A stretch of DNA of 64,000 nt, taken from the NCBI GenBank assembly GCA_028278225.1, contig JANQEU010000095.1:62001-126000 (forward strand), in the 5' to 3' direction. A model generated the notes under the pieces. It ran no database searches, had not been told where the DNA came from, and saw nothing but the letters and a program-made list of their open reading frames with translations. Made by a program: the position numbers and the translations under genes. This DNA comes from Cyclobacteriaceae bacterium (GTDB lineage: Bacteria; Bacteroidota; Bacteroidia; Cytophagales; Cyclobacteriaceae). Below are positions 1-8,629 of this stretch, piece by piece; position 1 is the stretch's first letter; every line of letters begins with the position of its first letter.

Positions 1-920
1 GCACAGTGCAGACAAGCGGGATCGGAGGGCAGGGTCTCAAGGTTGGCAATTTTGCGGATATGGAGTCCAATGGCTATGAGATCACGCTCAACACAATCAA
101 TGTTGGCAAAGGCGAGTTTGGGTGGACCTCAAGCCTGAATGTAGGCTATACCAAGGATGAGATCACAAAACTTGATTTCGGCCCGCGTTATGCCGATGCA
201 ATAGGTCAGGAAGGTGCGGCAGTTGACGGTGGCGTGCGCCGTGGATTATATTCCGTACGTTTCAATGGGCTGAACGAAAATGGTGTTCCGACTTTTCTCG
301 CTGGTGAAGGGGAGGAAGTTTTCCAGTTTGACCTGCAGGACAGGGAAGACCTGACGGAAGTGCTGAAGTTTGAAGGTCCCACTGAGCCCAGGGGAGCGGG
401 AGGACTTACAAATACTTTTAGCTATAAAGGGCTTACACTGAGTATTCTGCTATCCTATAAATTTGATTATAAGATAAGGCTGAACGACGCCTTTTTCTCC
501 TCTTATACGGATTTTGAAGCACTGCCTGGCGAACTGGCGGACAGATGGGCAATTCCCGGTGATGAGGAAAACACCAACATTCCGGCGATCCTGGATTTTT
601 ACTTTGTAGATGGAAGCGGTTTCAGCGGCAATCGTGAGGTTGTTGCCGCCTATTCTCTCTACAACAAGAGTACGGAGAGGGTCGCTGACGGTGACTACAT
701 CCGATTGAGAACCGTCAGACTTTCATACGGATTGCCCGAAAAAATTATCGGCCCCTTAGGTATTGCAAGCGGAGCGATCTCTCTCGAAGGGCAGAATCTG
801 GCATTGTTGTACTCTGATCGGAGCAAGTTAAAAGGTCAGGATCCGGAGTTCTTTAGTAGCGGAGGAGTTGCGCTTCCGCAGCCCAGAATTGTTACACTCT
901 CAATTTCAATTGGATTATGA
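1..920 (+). CDS. SusC-family TonB-dependent outer-membrane receptor, C-terminal part
   Basis: This is the last ~305 residues of a TonB-dependent receptor; the reading frame is open from the left edge, so the N-terminal signal, carboxypeptidase-like domain and plug lie outside the window. What is visible is the end of a beta-barrel: alternating amphipathic strands with aromatic girdles, the late-barrel pattern RLRTVRLSYGLPEKIIGPLG, then QNLALLYSD and a final strand ending in SISIGL. This matches the C-termini of SusC/RagA proteins, which import oligomers together with a SusD lid. The stop overlaps the start of the SusD gene by four bases (ATGA), which supports translational coupling. The substrate cannot be read from this fragment. 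The final residue is Leu rather than the more usual Phe. Confidence 0.88.
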   Translation, partial: TVQTSGIGGQGLKVGNFADMESNGYEITLNTINVGKGEFGWTSSLNVGYTKDEITKLDFGPRYADAIGQEGAAVDGGVRRGLYSVRFNGLNENGVPTFLAGEGEEVFQFDLQDREDLTEVLKFEGPTEPRGAGGLTNTFSYKGLTLSILLSYKFDYKIRLNDAFFSSYTDFEALPGELADRWAIPGDEENTNIPAILDFYFVDGSGFSGNREVVAAYSLYNKSTERVADGDYIRLRTVRLSYGLPEKIIGPLGIASGAISLEGQNLALLYSDRSKLKGQDPEFFSSGGVALPQPRIVTLSISIGL

Positions 921-2452
921 GTTTTGAGTTTAAAATTTCAGGGAATTTGAATAATGACGGGTTACATAGGATTATAAAAAATGTGTTGCTCTTCGTAGCG
1001 ATTTTGGCGGTCGGCTCATGCGATACTTTCCTGGATGAGCCTCCGGATAATCGTGTCACACTGGACGACCTTGATAAAGCGGCGCAGCTATTGACCAATG
1101 CCTATTCAATTGCCAGTCCTGCATTTACAGACTGGATGTCCGATGACGTCGATTTTATCAGGGGAACAACGAAACGTATAAGTCACCAGCAGATGTTTGC
1201 ATGGGAGGATGTCAACACCGGGCCTACAGAGCAGGACACTCCGGATTTCTATTGGTTTGAAACCTACAATGCCATTGCACATGCTAATGAAGTCCTGGCT
1301 GTTCTCGATGGGCTTCCGGCAGAAACACCTGAGGAACTGGCGCGAAAGGATGCAATAGAAGCCGAGGCAAGACTGGTAAGGGCTTACGGTCATTTTATGC
1401 TGGTAAACATGTTTGCAAACCAATTTGATATCCAGGCGGCGGGTGGTGACCCTGGTGTCCCCTATGTAAATGAACCGGAAACTACTTTTTTTGGCGAATA
1501 CAAAAGAAACAGCGTGAAATTTGTTTATGAGCGCATTGAGGAAGACCTTACGATAGGCCTGGAAAAGGGCAATGATAATTTTTACCAAAACTCCGGTAAG
1601 TACCATTTTAACCGAAATGCAGCCCTGGCTCTTGCTTCCAGGTATTATCTCTACAGAAGGGATTTTATCAGGTGCATTGACTTTAGTACACGGCTTCTGG
1701 GCAGTGATCCCGGCAATTTTGTAAGGGATCTGACTTCAGATGAGTTCCAGGCACAAAAGTCCTCGATTTTCGGTTATCCACAATTGTATAATTCTCCCGA
1801 ACTCCCCAGTAATTTATTACTGATGCGTAAGATCTCACTTGTACAAAGACCCGACTTTGCATACGGACCGACACGAGGATTGTATGACGATATCTTCTCG
1901 ACCAATGTATTTTTTACCGGTACTGACGAACGGGAAAACCCGGCACTCGTCAAGGGACAGAACGGAGTATTCCCGCTACGGTATGAAAACCTCTTTCAAC
2001 GCCTGAGTCTGAACTCGGATGTTGGATTTCCCTATCACATCGCCATCATATTTCGAGGAGAAGAAGTCCTTCTGAACCGTGCAGAAGCATACATTGCAAC
2101 CGGTCAAAACGACCTGGCCATTGCAGATTTTCAGGTATTGATAGATCGAAGATACAGCGACGTGCCTGATAAGACACTAAGCATGGAAATGCTGAGAAGT
2201 GCTTTTGGGGTGACGAATGACCCAACATTTACAGATGGGCTGGTTTTGTCCAATCTGTTATTATTCGAGAGAAGAAAGGAATTCATAGCACAGGGGATGC
2301 GTTGGTTTGATTTGAAACGTTTTGGCATTGACGTCACACATACCATGCCTGATGGATCAATCATCCAGTTAGAACCGGAAGATTTAAGAAAAGTGTTTCA
2401 AATTCCTCAATCTGCAATTGATGTAGGAGGGCTTGAGGAGAATCCAAGATAA
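917..2452 (+). CDS. SusD/RagB-family surface lipoprotein
   Basis: A 511-residue SusD-like nutrient-binding lipoprotein that should sit on the cell surface as the lid of the SusC partner encoded just upstream. An N-terminal hydrophobic segment ends in a lipobox, VGSC, with the acylated Cys at residue 35, followed by the typical DTFLDEPPDN. The TPR-like helical core is seen in stretches such as AEARLVRAYGHFMLVNMFANQ, and the C-terminal signature VLLNRAEAYIATGQNDLAIADFQ followed by LLFERRKEFIAQGMRWFDLKR is diagnostic of SusD. The 34 residues before the lipid Cys are long; a TTG start at 947 would shorten them. Translation is probably coupled to SusC through the ATGA overlap. Confidence 0.93.
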   Translation: MSFEFKISGNLNNDGLHRIIKNVLLFVAILAVGSCDTFLDEPPDNRVTLDDLDKAAQLLTNAYSIASPAFTDWMSDDVDFIRGTTKRISHQQMFAWEDVNTGPTEQDTPDFYWFETYNAIAHANEVLAVLDGLPAETPEELARKDAIEAEARLVRAYGHFMLVNMFANQFDIQAAGGDPGVPYVNEPETTFFGEYKRNSVKFVYERIEEDLTIGLEKGNDNFYQNSGKYHFNRNAALALASRYYLYRRDFIRCIDFSTRLLGSDPGNFVRDLTSDEFQAQKSSIFGYPQLYNSPELPSNLLLMRKISLVQRPDFAYGPTRGLYDDIFSTNVFFTGTDERENPALVKGQNGVFPLRYENLFQRLSLNSDVGFPYHIAIIFRGEEVLLNRAEAYIATGQNDLAIADFQVLIDRRYSDVPDKTLSMEMLRSAFGVTNDPTFTDGLVLSNLLLFERRKEFIAQGMRWFDLKRFGIDVTHTMPDGSIIQLEPEDLRKVFQIPQSAIDVGGLEENPR

Positions 2453-2463
2453 ATGTTAAGATC

Positions 2464-3324
2464 ATGAAAGGATTTACCATATATATTATACCGGTACTCA
2501 TCTTAATACTTTCATCCTGCTATCCGGAGGAAAATCTGAATGTCCCGGTAAACGATACCCAAATTGAGATTGTCACGGAACTGGATCAATATATCGATGA
2601 CCATTTCACTACTGAATACGGAATGGCCATACGGTACAAGTTTGTAGACAGATACGTGAGCTCACTACAGCGTGTGACTGCTCCCAGATTGGAGTCCGTC
2701 AGACCAATGCTGGATTTCGTCGAGGAATTTTGGATCAATCCATACCTGGAAGTGGAAAACGGGGAGGATTTTTTCAAAAAACATGTACCGCCGGAAATCA
2801 TATTTCTTGGCGGACTGATATATCTCGGTGACGGACTGCAGGTTTTAGGCACGGCCGATGCCGGCGCCAGGATAACCTTCACAAATGTAAATGCGATAGA
2901 CCCCACGGATGAAGAATGGAGAGATCAGCAGCTCAACACCGTTTACCATGAGTTTGCACACACGGTCCACCAACTGTACAAACTTCCAACGGCTTTTGAA
3001 ACGATATCTCCTGAAGGTTACACGGGGGCGGGATCATGGTTTGTCCTGACGGATGAAGAGGCGCTGGAAAGGGGATTTGTATCCCCGTATGCCACAAGCA
3101 ACCCAAATGAGGACTTTGCGGAAACGGTATCTTTTTTCCTTTTTTATTCGGATTTCTATGGTCATTTTGTCGACCAGGAAGATTGCGAAACAACCATTTG
3201 CGAAACAAGGAATCAGGGAAGGGATATGATCCGCACTAAAATTTCTTCCATCACCAGTCACTACGAAAAAGTTACCGGTGTGGACCTGGAGGAGCTTAGG
3301 GCCGCTATTCAATCCAGGTTATGA
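2464..3324 (+). CDS. Zinc metallohydrolase lipoprotein of a SusCD locus
   Basis: A 286-residue lipoprotein (lipobox LSSC near residue 19) with a zincin motif HEFAH at residues 162-166 (His162, Glu163, His166) inside YHEFAHTVHQLYKLP. A later acidic segment, PNEDFAETVSFF, is a candidate for the third zinc ligand. It fits the family known as substrate import-associated zinc metallohydrolase lipoproteins, which are encoded right after SusC/SusD pairs together with DUF4302 proteins; exactly that order is seen here. Family knowledge suggests a surface or periplasmic hydrolase acting on the imported substrate, perhaps peptide-like, but the true substrate is unknown. It starts 11 bases after SusD and overlaps the next gene by four bases (ATGA). 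Confidence 0.85.
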   Translation: MKGFTIYIIPVLILILSSCYPEENLNVPVNDTQIEIVTELDQYIDDHFTTEYGMAIRYKFVDRYVSSLQRVTAPRLESVRPMLDFVEEFWINPYLEVENGEDFFKKHVPPEIIFLGGLIYLGDGLQVLGTADAGARITFTNVNAIDPTDEEWRDQQLNTVYHEFAHTVHQLYKLPTAFETISPEGYTGAGSWFVLTDEEALERGFVSPYATSNPNEDFAETVSFFLFYSDFYGHFVDQEDCETTICETRNQGRDMIRTKISSITSHYEKVTGVDLEELRAAIQSRL

Positions 3325-4724
3325 AAAAAGGCTTTTTATATTGGTGCCTTTTGTTGCCGCTGATCCTGAGCAGTTGCGGAGATGACGATGGGCCTGAACT
3401 TCCGCCGGTTGAAGAACGCAAGGAAGAGGCTGTTCAGGGCTTGATTGATGATCTGATCGCCCCCGCAAATGGGTGGCGCGTAAATTACTCACCCACATCC
3501 GGGGCCGGAACATTCCTGATGCTGCTGGATTTCAACGAAAACGGTGAAGTTCTGATCAAATCAGATGTTGCTGTAAATGACGGGGAATTCAGAGAGCATG
3601 TATCAACCTACCGTGTGGATGTTGGACTATCCCTCGAACTCATTTTCGACACCTATAATGTTTTCCATTACTTCTTTGAACTGAATGAAACCCAGTTTGG
3701 CGGGGAATTTGAATTTCTGTTCGATAAGAGACAGGGCGAGAACCTGATTTTCATCAGCAAATCGGATCTGGGTTCCCCCACTACATTAACCCTGGAACCT
3801 GCAGACGGTACGGAGGAAAGTTCCTTCGGTTTGGAAATTGTGGGATACTTTGATGCTTTCCAGGGCAAGTCCCCCCGCATCTTCGGACTGAAAGCTCCCT
3901 CTCAACACGTAATCCTGGAAGATCAGAATATTTCGGTGTTCTGGCAAATTGATCTGATAGCGCGTTCATTGTTGGTGGATATGGCCGGGGAGGGCACAAC
4001 GGCAAGCGAACTATTAAGTAATAATAACCTGATATCCGTATTCCATGAATCAACCTACAATTTCGTGGGAAACCGGTTGACGCTGGAAAATCCCTTTGAA
4101 ATCGATATCGCCGGCAAATCCATAAGGCTGGAATCCATCGACTTCCAGAATTTTGACTCCCTGGCGGGGCCATCCATGTGCAACCTGAGCAGTGATCCTA
4201 CACCGGTTTATTCCGGCACTTCAGAGCTGGGTAATATCAGGGTGGAAAAAAGCTTATTCAGTAGCGAGGGCCTCCCATACCAACCTCAAACCGACAGGTT
4301 GTACGCGGTAAATTCTTTCTTCATTTTCGATGATAGTTTAAGGTCCCTGCAGGAAGAGGGAATCATCTCCGTCAGTTTCCCAACAGCACAGGCCTTTGTC
4401 ATGAATTACGGATTCCAGTCAGATTCCCTGCCGGAAAACTCAGTCGGGTTGATCTATGAAAATGAGTTTGGAGACAGCGAATGGATACTGCAGTATATGG
4501 AGCCCACTCAAACCGAGATCAACCGAATCAGAATTACATTGAGGAATGAATTTTACACACTCGGAGATGTAGATGCAACTGACATCGCGAATATGTCCCA
4601 GGTGAATGCGGAGATCTTTGAGGGCGGAGAGGTCTATATCTATGACTGGCCCAATAATTTTGACCTTAAAATATTCTGGATCTACAATCCGTGCAATGAA
4701 TATGAGCTGTTGATATTGCCGTAG
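3321..4724 (+). CDS. DUF4302 family lipoprotein
   Basis: A 467-residue lipoprotein of unknown function: MKKGF start, hydrophobic segment and lipobox LSSC at about residue 19, followed by an acidic GDDDGPELPP linker. The N-terminal motif of an alpha-helix followed by ANGWRVNYSP and a beta-rich body with LLDFNENGEVLIKSD is what I recognise as DUF4302. The C-terminal third is a separate beta-rich region. It is the last gene of the SusC-SusD-metallohydrolase-DUF4302 operon and starts by a four-base overlap with the metallohydrolase. A role as an accessory surface binding protein for the same substrate is inferred from position only. Confidence 0.78.
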   Translation: MKKGFLYWCLLLPLILSSCGDDDGPELPPVEERKEEAVQGLIDDLIAPANGWRVNYSPTSGAGTFLMLLDFNENGEVLIKSDVAVNDGEFREHVSTYRVDVGLSLELIFDTYNVFHYFFELNETQFGGEFEFLFDKRQGENLIFISKSDLGSPTTLTLEPADGTEESSFGLEIVGYFDAFQGKSPRIFGLKAPSQHVILEDQNISVFWQIDLIARSLLVDMAGEGTTASELLSNNNLISVFHESTYNFVGNRLTLENPFEIDIAGKSIRLESIDFQNFDSLAGPSMCNLSSDPTPVYSGTSELGNIRVEKSLFSSEGLPYQPQTDRLYAVNSFFIFDDSLRSLQEEGIISVSFPTAQAFVMNYGFQSDSLPENSVGLIYENEFGDSEWILQYMEPTQTEINRIRITLRNEFYTLGDVDATDIANMSQVNAEIFEGGEVYIYDWPNNFDLKIFWIYNPCNEYELLILP

Positions 4725-4734
4725 TATACATGTT

Positions 4735-4765
4735 TCAACCGAGGATACACAGCGTCGCGAAGTGT
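4735..4765. repeat. Possible degraded intergenic repeat (CGCAAAG/CAGAG family)
   Basis: The stretch AACCGAGGATACACAGCG followed by TCGCGAAG resembles the noncoding element, seen between genes in many bacteria, built from words like AACCGCAGAG and GCGCAAAG. A second, clearer member lies at 22770-22915. The match is by eye and imperfect. Confidence 0.3.
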
Positions 4766-4784
4766 TTAGACCTGAGTTATAACC

Positions 4785-5273
4785 TCACTCCACCTCATAG
4801 ATCAACGCCACGGCATGTGCTGATACCCCTTCGCTCCTACCCACAAATCCCATTTTCTCAGTTGTGGTCGCTTTTATGGTAATGTCTTTGTGTGAGATGT
4901 TCATCACCTTGGAAAGCGTTTCTTTCATGCTTTCAATGTATGGGTTGATCTTTGGAGCCTGCAGGCACACCGTACAATCAATATTGCCAATTGCATAATA
5001 TTGGCTGGAGAGCATTTGCACTACGTTCTCCAATAGTATTTTGCTGTCAATACCGGCGTATTTCGGGTCCTTGTCGGAAAAATGAAATCCGATATCCCTC
5101 ATATTTGCCGCACCCAGAAGCGCATCGCAAATCACATGTATCAGTACGTCAGCATCCGAATGCCCTACGGCTCCTTTATCATAGGGTACGAGAATCCCTC
5201 CAAGCCAAAACTCCTCCCCTTCCACCAACTGATGTACATCGTAACCGTATCCGATTCTAATTTTTGGTTTCAT
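4785..5273 (-). CDS. ispF: 2-C-methyl-D-erythritol 2,4-cyclodiphosphate synthase
   Basis: A 162-residue enzyme of the MEP isoprenoid pathway that cyclises CDP-methylerythritol 2-phosphate to the 2,4-cyclodiphosphate with release of CMP. The N-terminus RIGYGYDVHQL carries the metal-binding Asp and His (D-x-H), followed by GHSDADVLIHVICDALLGAA with the third His, DIGFHFSDKDPKYAG, and the C-terminal ATTTEKMGFVGR that contacts the nucleotide. Length and order of motifs match the standard trimeric enzyme. It is transcribed alone, convergent with the DUF4302 gene. A TATCTTTA hexamer-like element about 25 bases upstream may be its -7 site. Confidence 0.96.
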   Translation of the reverse strand: MKPKIRIGYGYDVHQLVEGEEFWLGGILVPYDKGAVGHSDADVLIHVICDALLGAANMRDIGFHFSDKDPKYAGIDSKILLENVVQMLSSQYYAIGNIDCTVCLQAPKINPYIESMKETLSKVMNISHKDITIKATTTEKMGFVGRSEGVSAHAVALIYEVE

Positions 5274-5318
5274 TGGCTTCTGTCTTTATGAAAAAGTAAA
5301 GATACCGAACAGTGGACC

Positions 5319-6548
5319 TCACAAGGCTTTGTAATGTAATGTAGAACAATTGTTCATGTCCAGTATTTTTAGTGATTGTTCTATGATCCGGTCTTTTGTT
5401 ACCTTTCTGATCCTGTCCTGCTCCTGGTTGATAAGGTCCGTATCTCCTAAAAATGCAGAATACGCAAGATTCATTGTTCTATTCAGCAACTCCACTTCAC
5501 CAAAAACCAAAGAAGACTCTGCGAGGTTTTTAACCCTGGATACATCCGTTTCTGAGATATTCTCAATTGCCGCGAATCCCCTGCTCAGCTCTTCTTCTAC
5601 CTCCTCAAAACCGGTTTTATCATTAAGCCGGCCACTGATTACCAGTAGCCCGGGATCGCAACTTCCTGTGACATAAACCGACAGATGGGATAGCAGTTGT
5701 TTCTCCTTTACAAGACCCTGATACAGAATTGAAGATTTTCCTCTTCCCAAAATGTCTCCCAAAAGATCCACCGTATGGTAGTTGTCTCCCGTTCTTCCGG
5801 GCATGTGGTACACCTTGTATATGGCATCTTGGGGAACCCTGGATTCTACGCGGCTAAACCTCGGAGATGTCTGCTCCGGCTCCTGTGGAATTGGTGAAGT
5901 TTCGTAACTGCCGCTTTCTATCGGTCCAAACCATTTCTCTGAAAGCTTTAGAGCTTTCTCCGGACTTAAGTCTCCGCTCACTACCAGGATGGCATTGGTC
6001 GGCTCATAGTATTGTTTAAAAAACTTTCTGACATCCGCCATTGTGGCGTTTTCAATATGGCTGATATCTTTTCCAATCGTAGGCCAGCGGTATGGGTGGA
6101 CCTCATAAGCTACCGGGCTCAATTTTAACCACACATCACCATACGGCTGGTTCAGATAGCGCTGTTTAAATTCTTCAATTACCACATTTCTTTGAGTTTC
6201 AAGGACCTCCGGTTTAAAGGACAAACTCATCATCCGGTCGCTTTCCAGCCAAAAAGCCGTTTCAGCATTTGGCGAGGGTACGATAGTGTAATAATTGGTG
6301 ATGTCCGTGCTCGTAAATGCGTTGTTATCTCCCCCCACTGCCTGGAGTGGTTCATCGAAAGATTCAACATTTGCCGATCCGCCAAACATAAGATGCTCGA
6401 AAAGATGGGCAAATCCCGTTTTGTCCGGATCCTCATTTCTTGATCCGACTTTATAAAGAATATTCAGGCAAACGATGGGGGAACTGTGATCCGGATGGAC
6501 GATTACCTGCAATCCATTGGAAAGTTTAAATTCCTTGAAATCAACCAT
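5319..6548 (-). CDS. M16 family zinc peptidase
   Basis: A 409-residue pitrilysin/M16 peptidase. The inverted zinc motif HxxEH is at residues 48-52 (HLFEH) in the context GFAHLFEHLMFGGS, and the downstream acidic helix VVIEEFKQRYLNQPYGD supplies the third ligand. The C-terminal half is the inactive M16_C fold (ILVVSGDLSPEKALKLSEKWFG). There is no signal peptide, so it should act in the cytoplasm; M16 enzymes of this size usually work as dimers or with a paralogous partner, and no partner lies next to it. It is divergently oriented from the E1 dehydrogenase with an 81-base spacer. Confidence 0.9.
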   Translation of the reverse strand: MVDFKEFKLSNGLQVIVHPDHSSPIVCLNILYKVGSRNEDPDKTGFAHLFEHLMFGGSANVESFDEPLQAVGGDNNAFTSTDITNYYTIVPSPNAETAFWLESDRMMSLSFKPEVLETQRNVVIEEFKQRYLNQPYGDVWLKLSPVAYEVHPYRWPTIGKDISHIENATMADVRKFFKQYYEPTNAILVVSGDLSPEKALKLSEKWFGPIESGSYETSPIPQEPEQTSPRFSRVESRVPQDAIYKVYHMPGRTGDNYHTVDLLGDILGRGKSSILYQGLVKEKQLLSHLSVYVTGSCDPGLLVISGRLNDKTGFEEVEEELSRGFAAIENISETDVSRVKNLAESSLVFGEVELLNRTMNLAYSAFLGDTDLINQEQDRIRKVTKDRIIEQSLKILDMNNCSTLHYKAL

Positions 6549-6629
6549 AAAGCTCTAAAATTAACTAATATCGCGTTTGGAATTCGATTAATATTTCCAG
6601 TGAAGACCACAGCAGCCAAGGAATCCCAA

Positions 6630-8600
6630 ATGATCTTCGACAGAAAAGATCGTACTGATGATGATCTTATTTCCGTCTACCGGCAACTGATCACCCCGCG
6701 ACTGATAGAGGAACGCATGCTCATCCTATTACGGCAGGGAAAGATCAGCAAATGGTTTTCGGGCATCGGGCAGGAAGCCATATCCGTAGGCGCTGCGTTG
6801 TGCCTGAGCAAAGAAGAATACATTCTCCCAATGCATCGAAACCTTGGCGTTTTCACGTCGAGGAATGTTCCGTTGAGTCGTCTTTTTGCTCAGTTCCAGG
6901 GTAAAGCCGATGGCTTTACAAAGGGACGGGACCGGTCATTTCATTTTGGTACCCAGGCCTATAAAATTGTTGGGATGATCTCACACCTTGGACCTCAATT
7001 GGGTATTGCCGATGGGATCGCATTGGCAAGTAAATTGAAGAAGGAAAAAAAAGCAACACTGGTTTTCACCGGGGACGGCGGCGCCAGTGAAGGCGATTTC
7101 CATGAGGCGCTTAATGTTGCCGCAGTGTGGGATCTTCCGGTAATCTTCGTCATAGAGAATAATGGATACGGGCTTTCTACCCCATCCTCCGAACAGTTCA
7201 AATTTGAATCGTTCACTGTGAAAGGTCCGGCCTACGGGATCGAATCATACAGCGTGGATGGTAATAACATCCTCGAGGTGATGAACGAGCTTTCACCTCT
7301 GGTGGATAATATACGGAAGAAACCCCGACCTGTCATTTTCGAAGCCAGGACTTTCAGGATGCGCGGGCACGAAGAGGCTTCCGGTACAAAGTATGTCCCT
7401 AAGAAATTAATGGAATATTGGGGTGAAAGGGATCCGATCATTAATTACGAACAATTCCTCCTGGAAGAGGGATTAAGCGAGCGGTTATTGAAAGACATCA
7501 GGGATGATATAATTAAAGAGATCCTAAAAGAAGTTAAAGTGGCTTTTGACAAGCCCCTGATATCCGTTGACACCGGCACGGAACTGGAGGATGTTTATGC
7601 ACCGTTTGTAAACAAACCCGTTCAACCCGCAACAGGTACACTATCAAAACTCCGGTTTGTCGATGCTATTTCAATGGGATTAAGCAACAGCCTGGAAAGA
7701 TTTCCCGATTTAGTGATCATGGGTCAGGATATTGCCGAATACGGAGGTGTTTTCAAAGTGACTGATGGTTTTGTTGAAAAGTATGGCAAGGAGAGGATAA
7801 GGAATACACCCCTTTGCGAATCGGCAATTGTAGGAGCCAGTCTTGGTTTGAGTATAGCCGGCATAAAATCCGTTATGGAGATGCAGTTTGCTGATTTTGT
7901 GACTTGCGGCTTTAATCAAATTGTAAATAATCTCGCCAAGATCCACTACAGGTGGGGTCAGAATGCCGATGTGGTGATTCGAATGCCTACAGGTGCAGGC
8001 GTTGGCGCCGGGCCATTCCATTCCCAGTCCAATGAAGCGTGGTTTTTCCACACACCCGGGTTAAAGATCGTATATCCATCTAATCCGGCAGATGCCAAGG
8101 GTTTGTTGTGTGCTGCCATTGAAGATCATAACCCTTATTTGTTCTTTGAACATAAACATCTTTACAGGACCAGGGAAGACCATGTTCATGATGATTTTTA
8201 CACCACAGAGGTAGGTAAAGCAGCAATTGTGAGTGAAGGGAGTCAAATCTCCATTATCACCTATGGCATGGGCGTGATCTGGGCAATGGAACTAAAAACG
8301 GAATACCCTGAGCTGGAGGTAATTGATTTGCGAACGCTATTGCCATGGGACAAGGATACGGTCAAAGCTTCCGTACGCAAGACAAACAGGGCTCTGGTAC
8401 TTCATGAGGATTGCATAACCGGGGGAATAGGTGCTGAGATTGCCGCATGGATATCGGAAAATTGCTTCGAAGAACTTGATGCACCCGTAATGAGGGAAGG
8501 AAGTCTTGATACCCCGGTTCCATTTGCTTCCGGCTTAGAAAACAATTTCCTGCCGATTTCACGTTTAAAACAAAAGATTGACAGTATTTTGGAATATTGA
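6630..8600 (+). CDS. Fused alpha/beta E1 component of a 2-oxo-acid dehydrogenase
   Basis: A 656-residue thiamine-diphosphate enzyme in which the E1 alpha and E1 beta subunits are one chain. The alpha half (about 1-330) contains GQEAISVG, a TPP/Mg motif GDGGASEGDFHEALN...NNGYG and RMRGHEEA; the beta half (about 350-656) contains MGQDIAEYGGVFKVTDG, FADF, RMPTGAGVGAGPFHSQSNE and HEDCITGGIGAEIAAW. It decarboxylates a 2-oxo acid and passes the acyl group to a lipoyl-E2; the acceptor and preferred substrate (branched-chain 2-oxo acids, pyruvate or 2-oxoglutarate) cannot be told from sequence, and no E2/E3 genes are here. I chose the ATG at 6630, preceded by AAGGAA, rather than upstream in-frame starts, which lack homology and run into the M16 gene. 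Two genes follow closely. Confidence 0.9.
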   Translation: MIFDRKDRTDDDLISVYRQLITPRLIEERMLILLRQGKISKWFSGIGQEAISVGAALCLSKEEYILPMHRNLGVFTSRNVPLSRLFAQFQGKADGFTKGRDRSFHFGTQAYKIVGMISHLGPQLGIADGIALASKLKKEKKATLVFTGDGGASEGDFHEALNVAAVWDLPVIFVIENNGYGLSTPSSEQFKFESFTVKGPAYGIESYSVDGNNILEVMNELSPLVDNIRKKPRPVIFEARTFRMRGHEEASGTKYVPKKLMEYWGERDPIINYEQFLLEEGLSERLLKDIRDDIIKEILKEVKVAFDKPLISVDTGTELEDVYAPFVNKPVQPATGTLSKLRFVDAISMGLSNSLERFPDLVIMGQDIAEYGGVFKVTDGFVEKYGKERIRNTPLCESAIVGASLGLSIAGIKSVMEMQFADFVTCGFNQIVNNLAKIHYRWGQNADVVIRMPTGAGVGAGPFHSQSNEAWFFHTPGLKIVYPSNPADAKGLLCAAIEDHNPYLFFEHKHLYRTREDHVHDDFYTTEVGKAAIVSEGSQISIITYGMGVIWAMELKTEYPELEVIDLRTLLPWDKDTVKASVRKTNRALVLHEDCITGGIGAEIAAWISENCFEELDAPVMREGSLDTPVPFASGLENNFLPISRLKQKIDSILEY

Positions 8601-8629
8601 TCGTATTCCGGGCTAAGTTTAAGTCATAT

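Noticed and set aside
1106..1606. 166-codon open frame opposite SusD
   Set aside because: It lies wholly antisense to a well-supported SusD gene and has no domain or start signal.
3781..4173. 130-codon open frame opposite the DUF4302 gene
   Set aside because: Antisense shadow; composition follows the codon usage of the gene on the other strand.
6486..6629. Longer N-terminus for the E1 dehydrogenase
   Set aside because: The extra 48 residues overlap the divergent M16 gene start and lack any E1 similarity; ATG 6630 has a good AAGGAA site.
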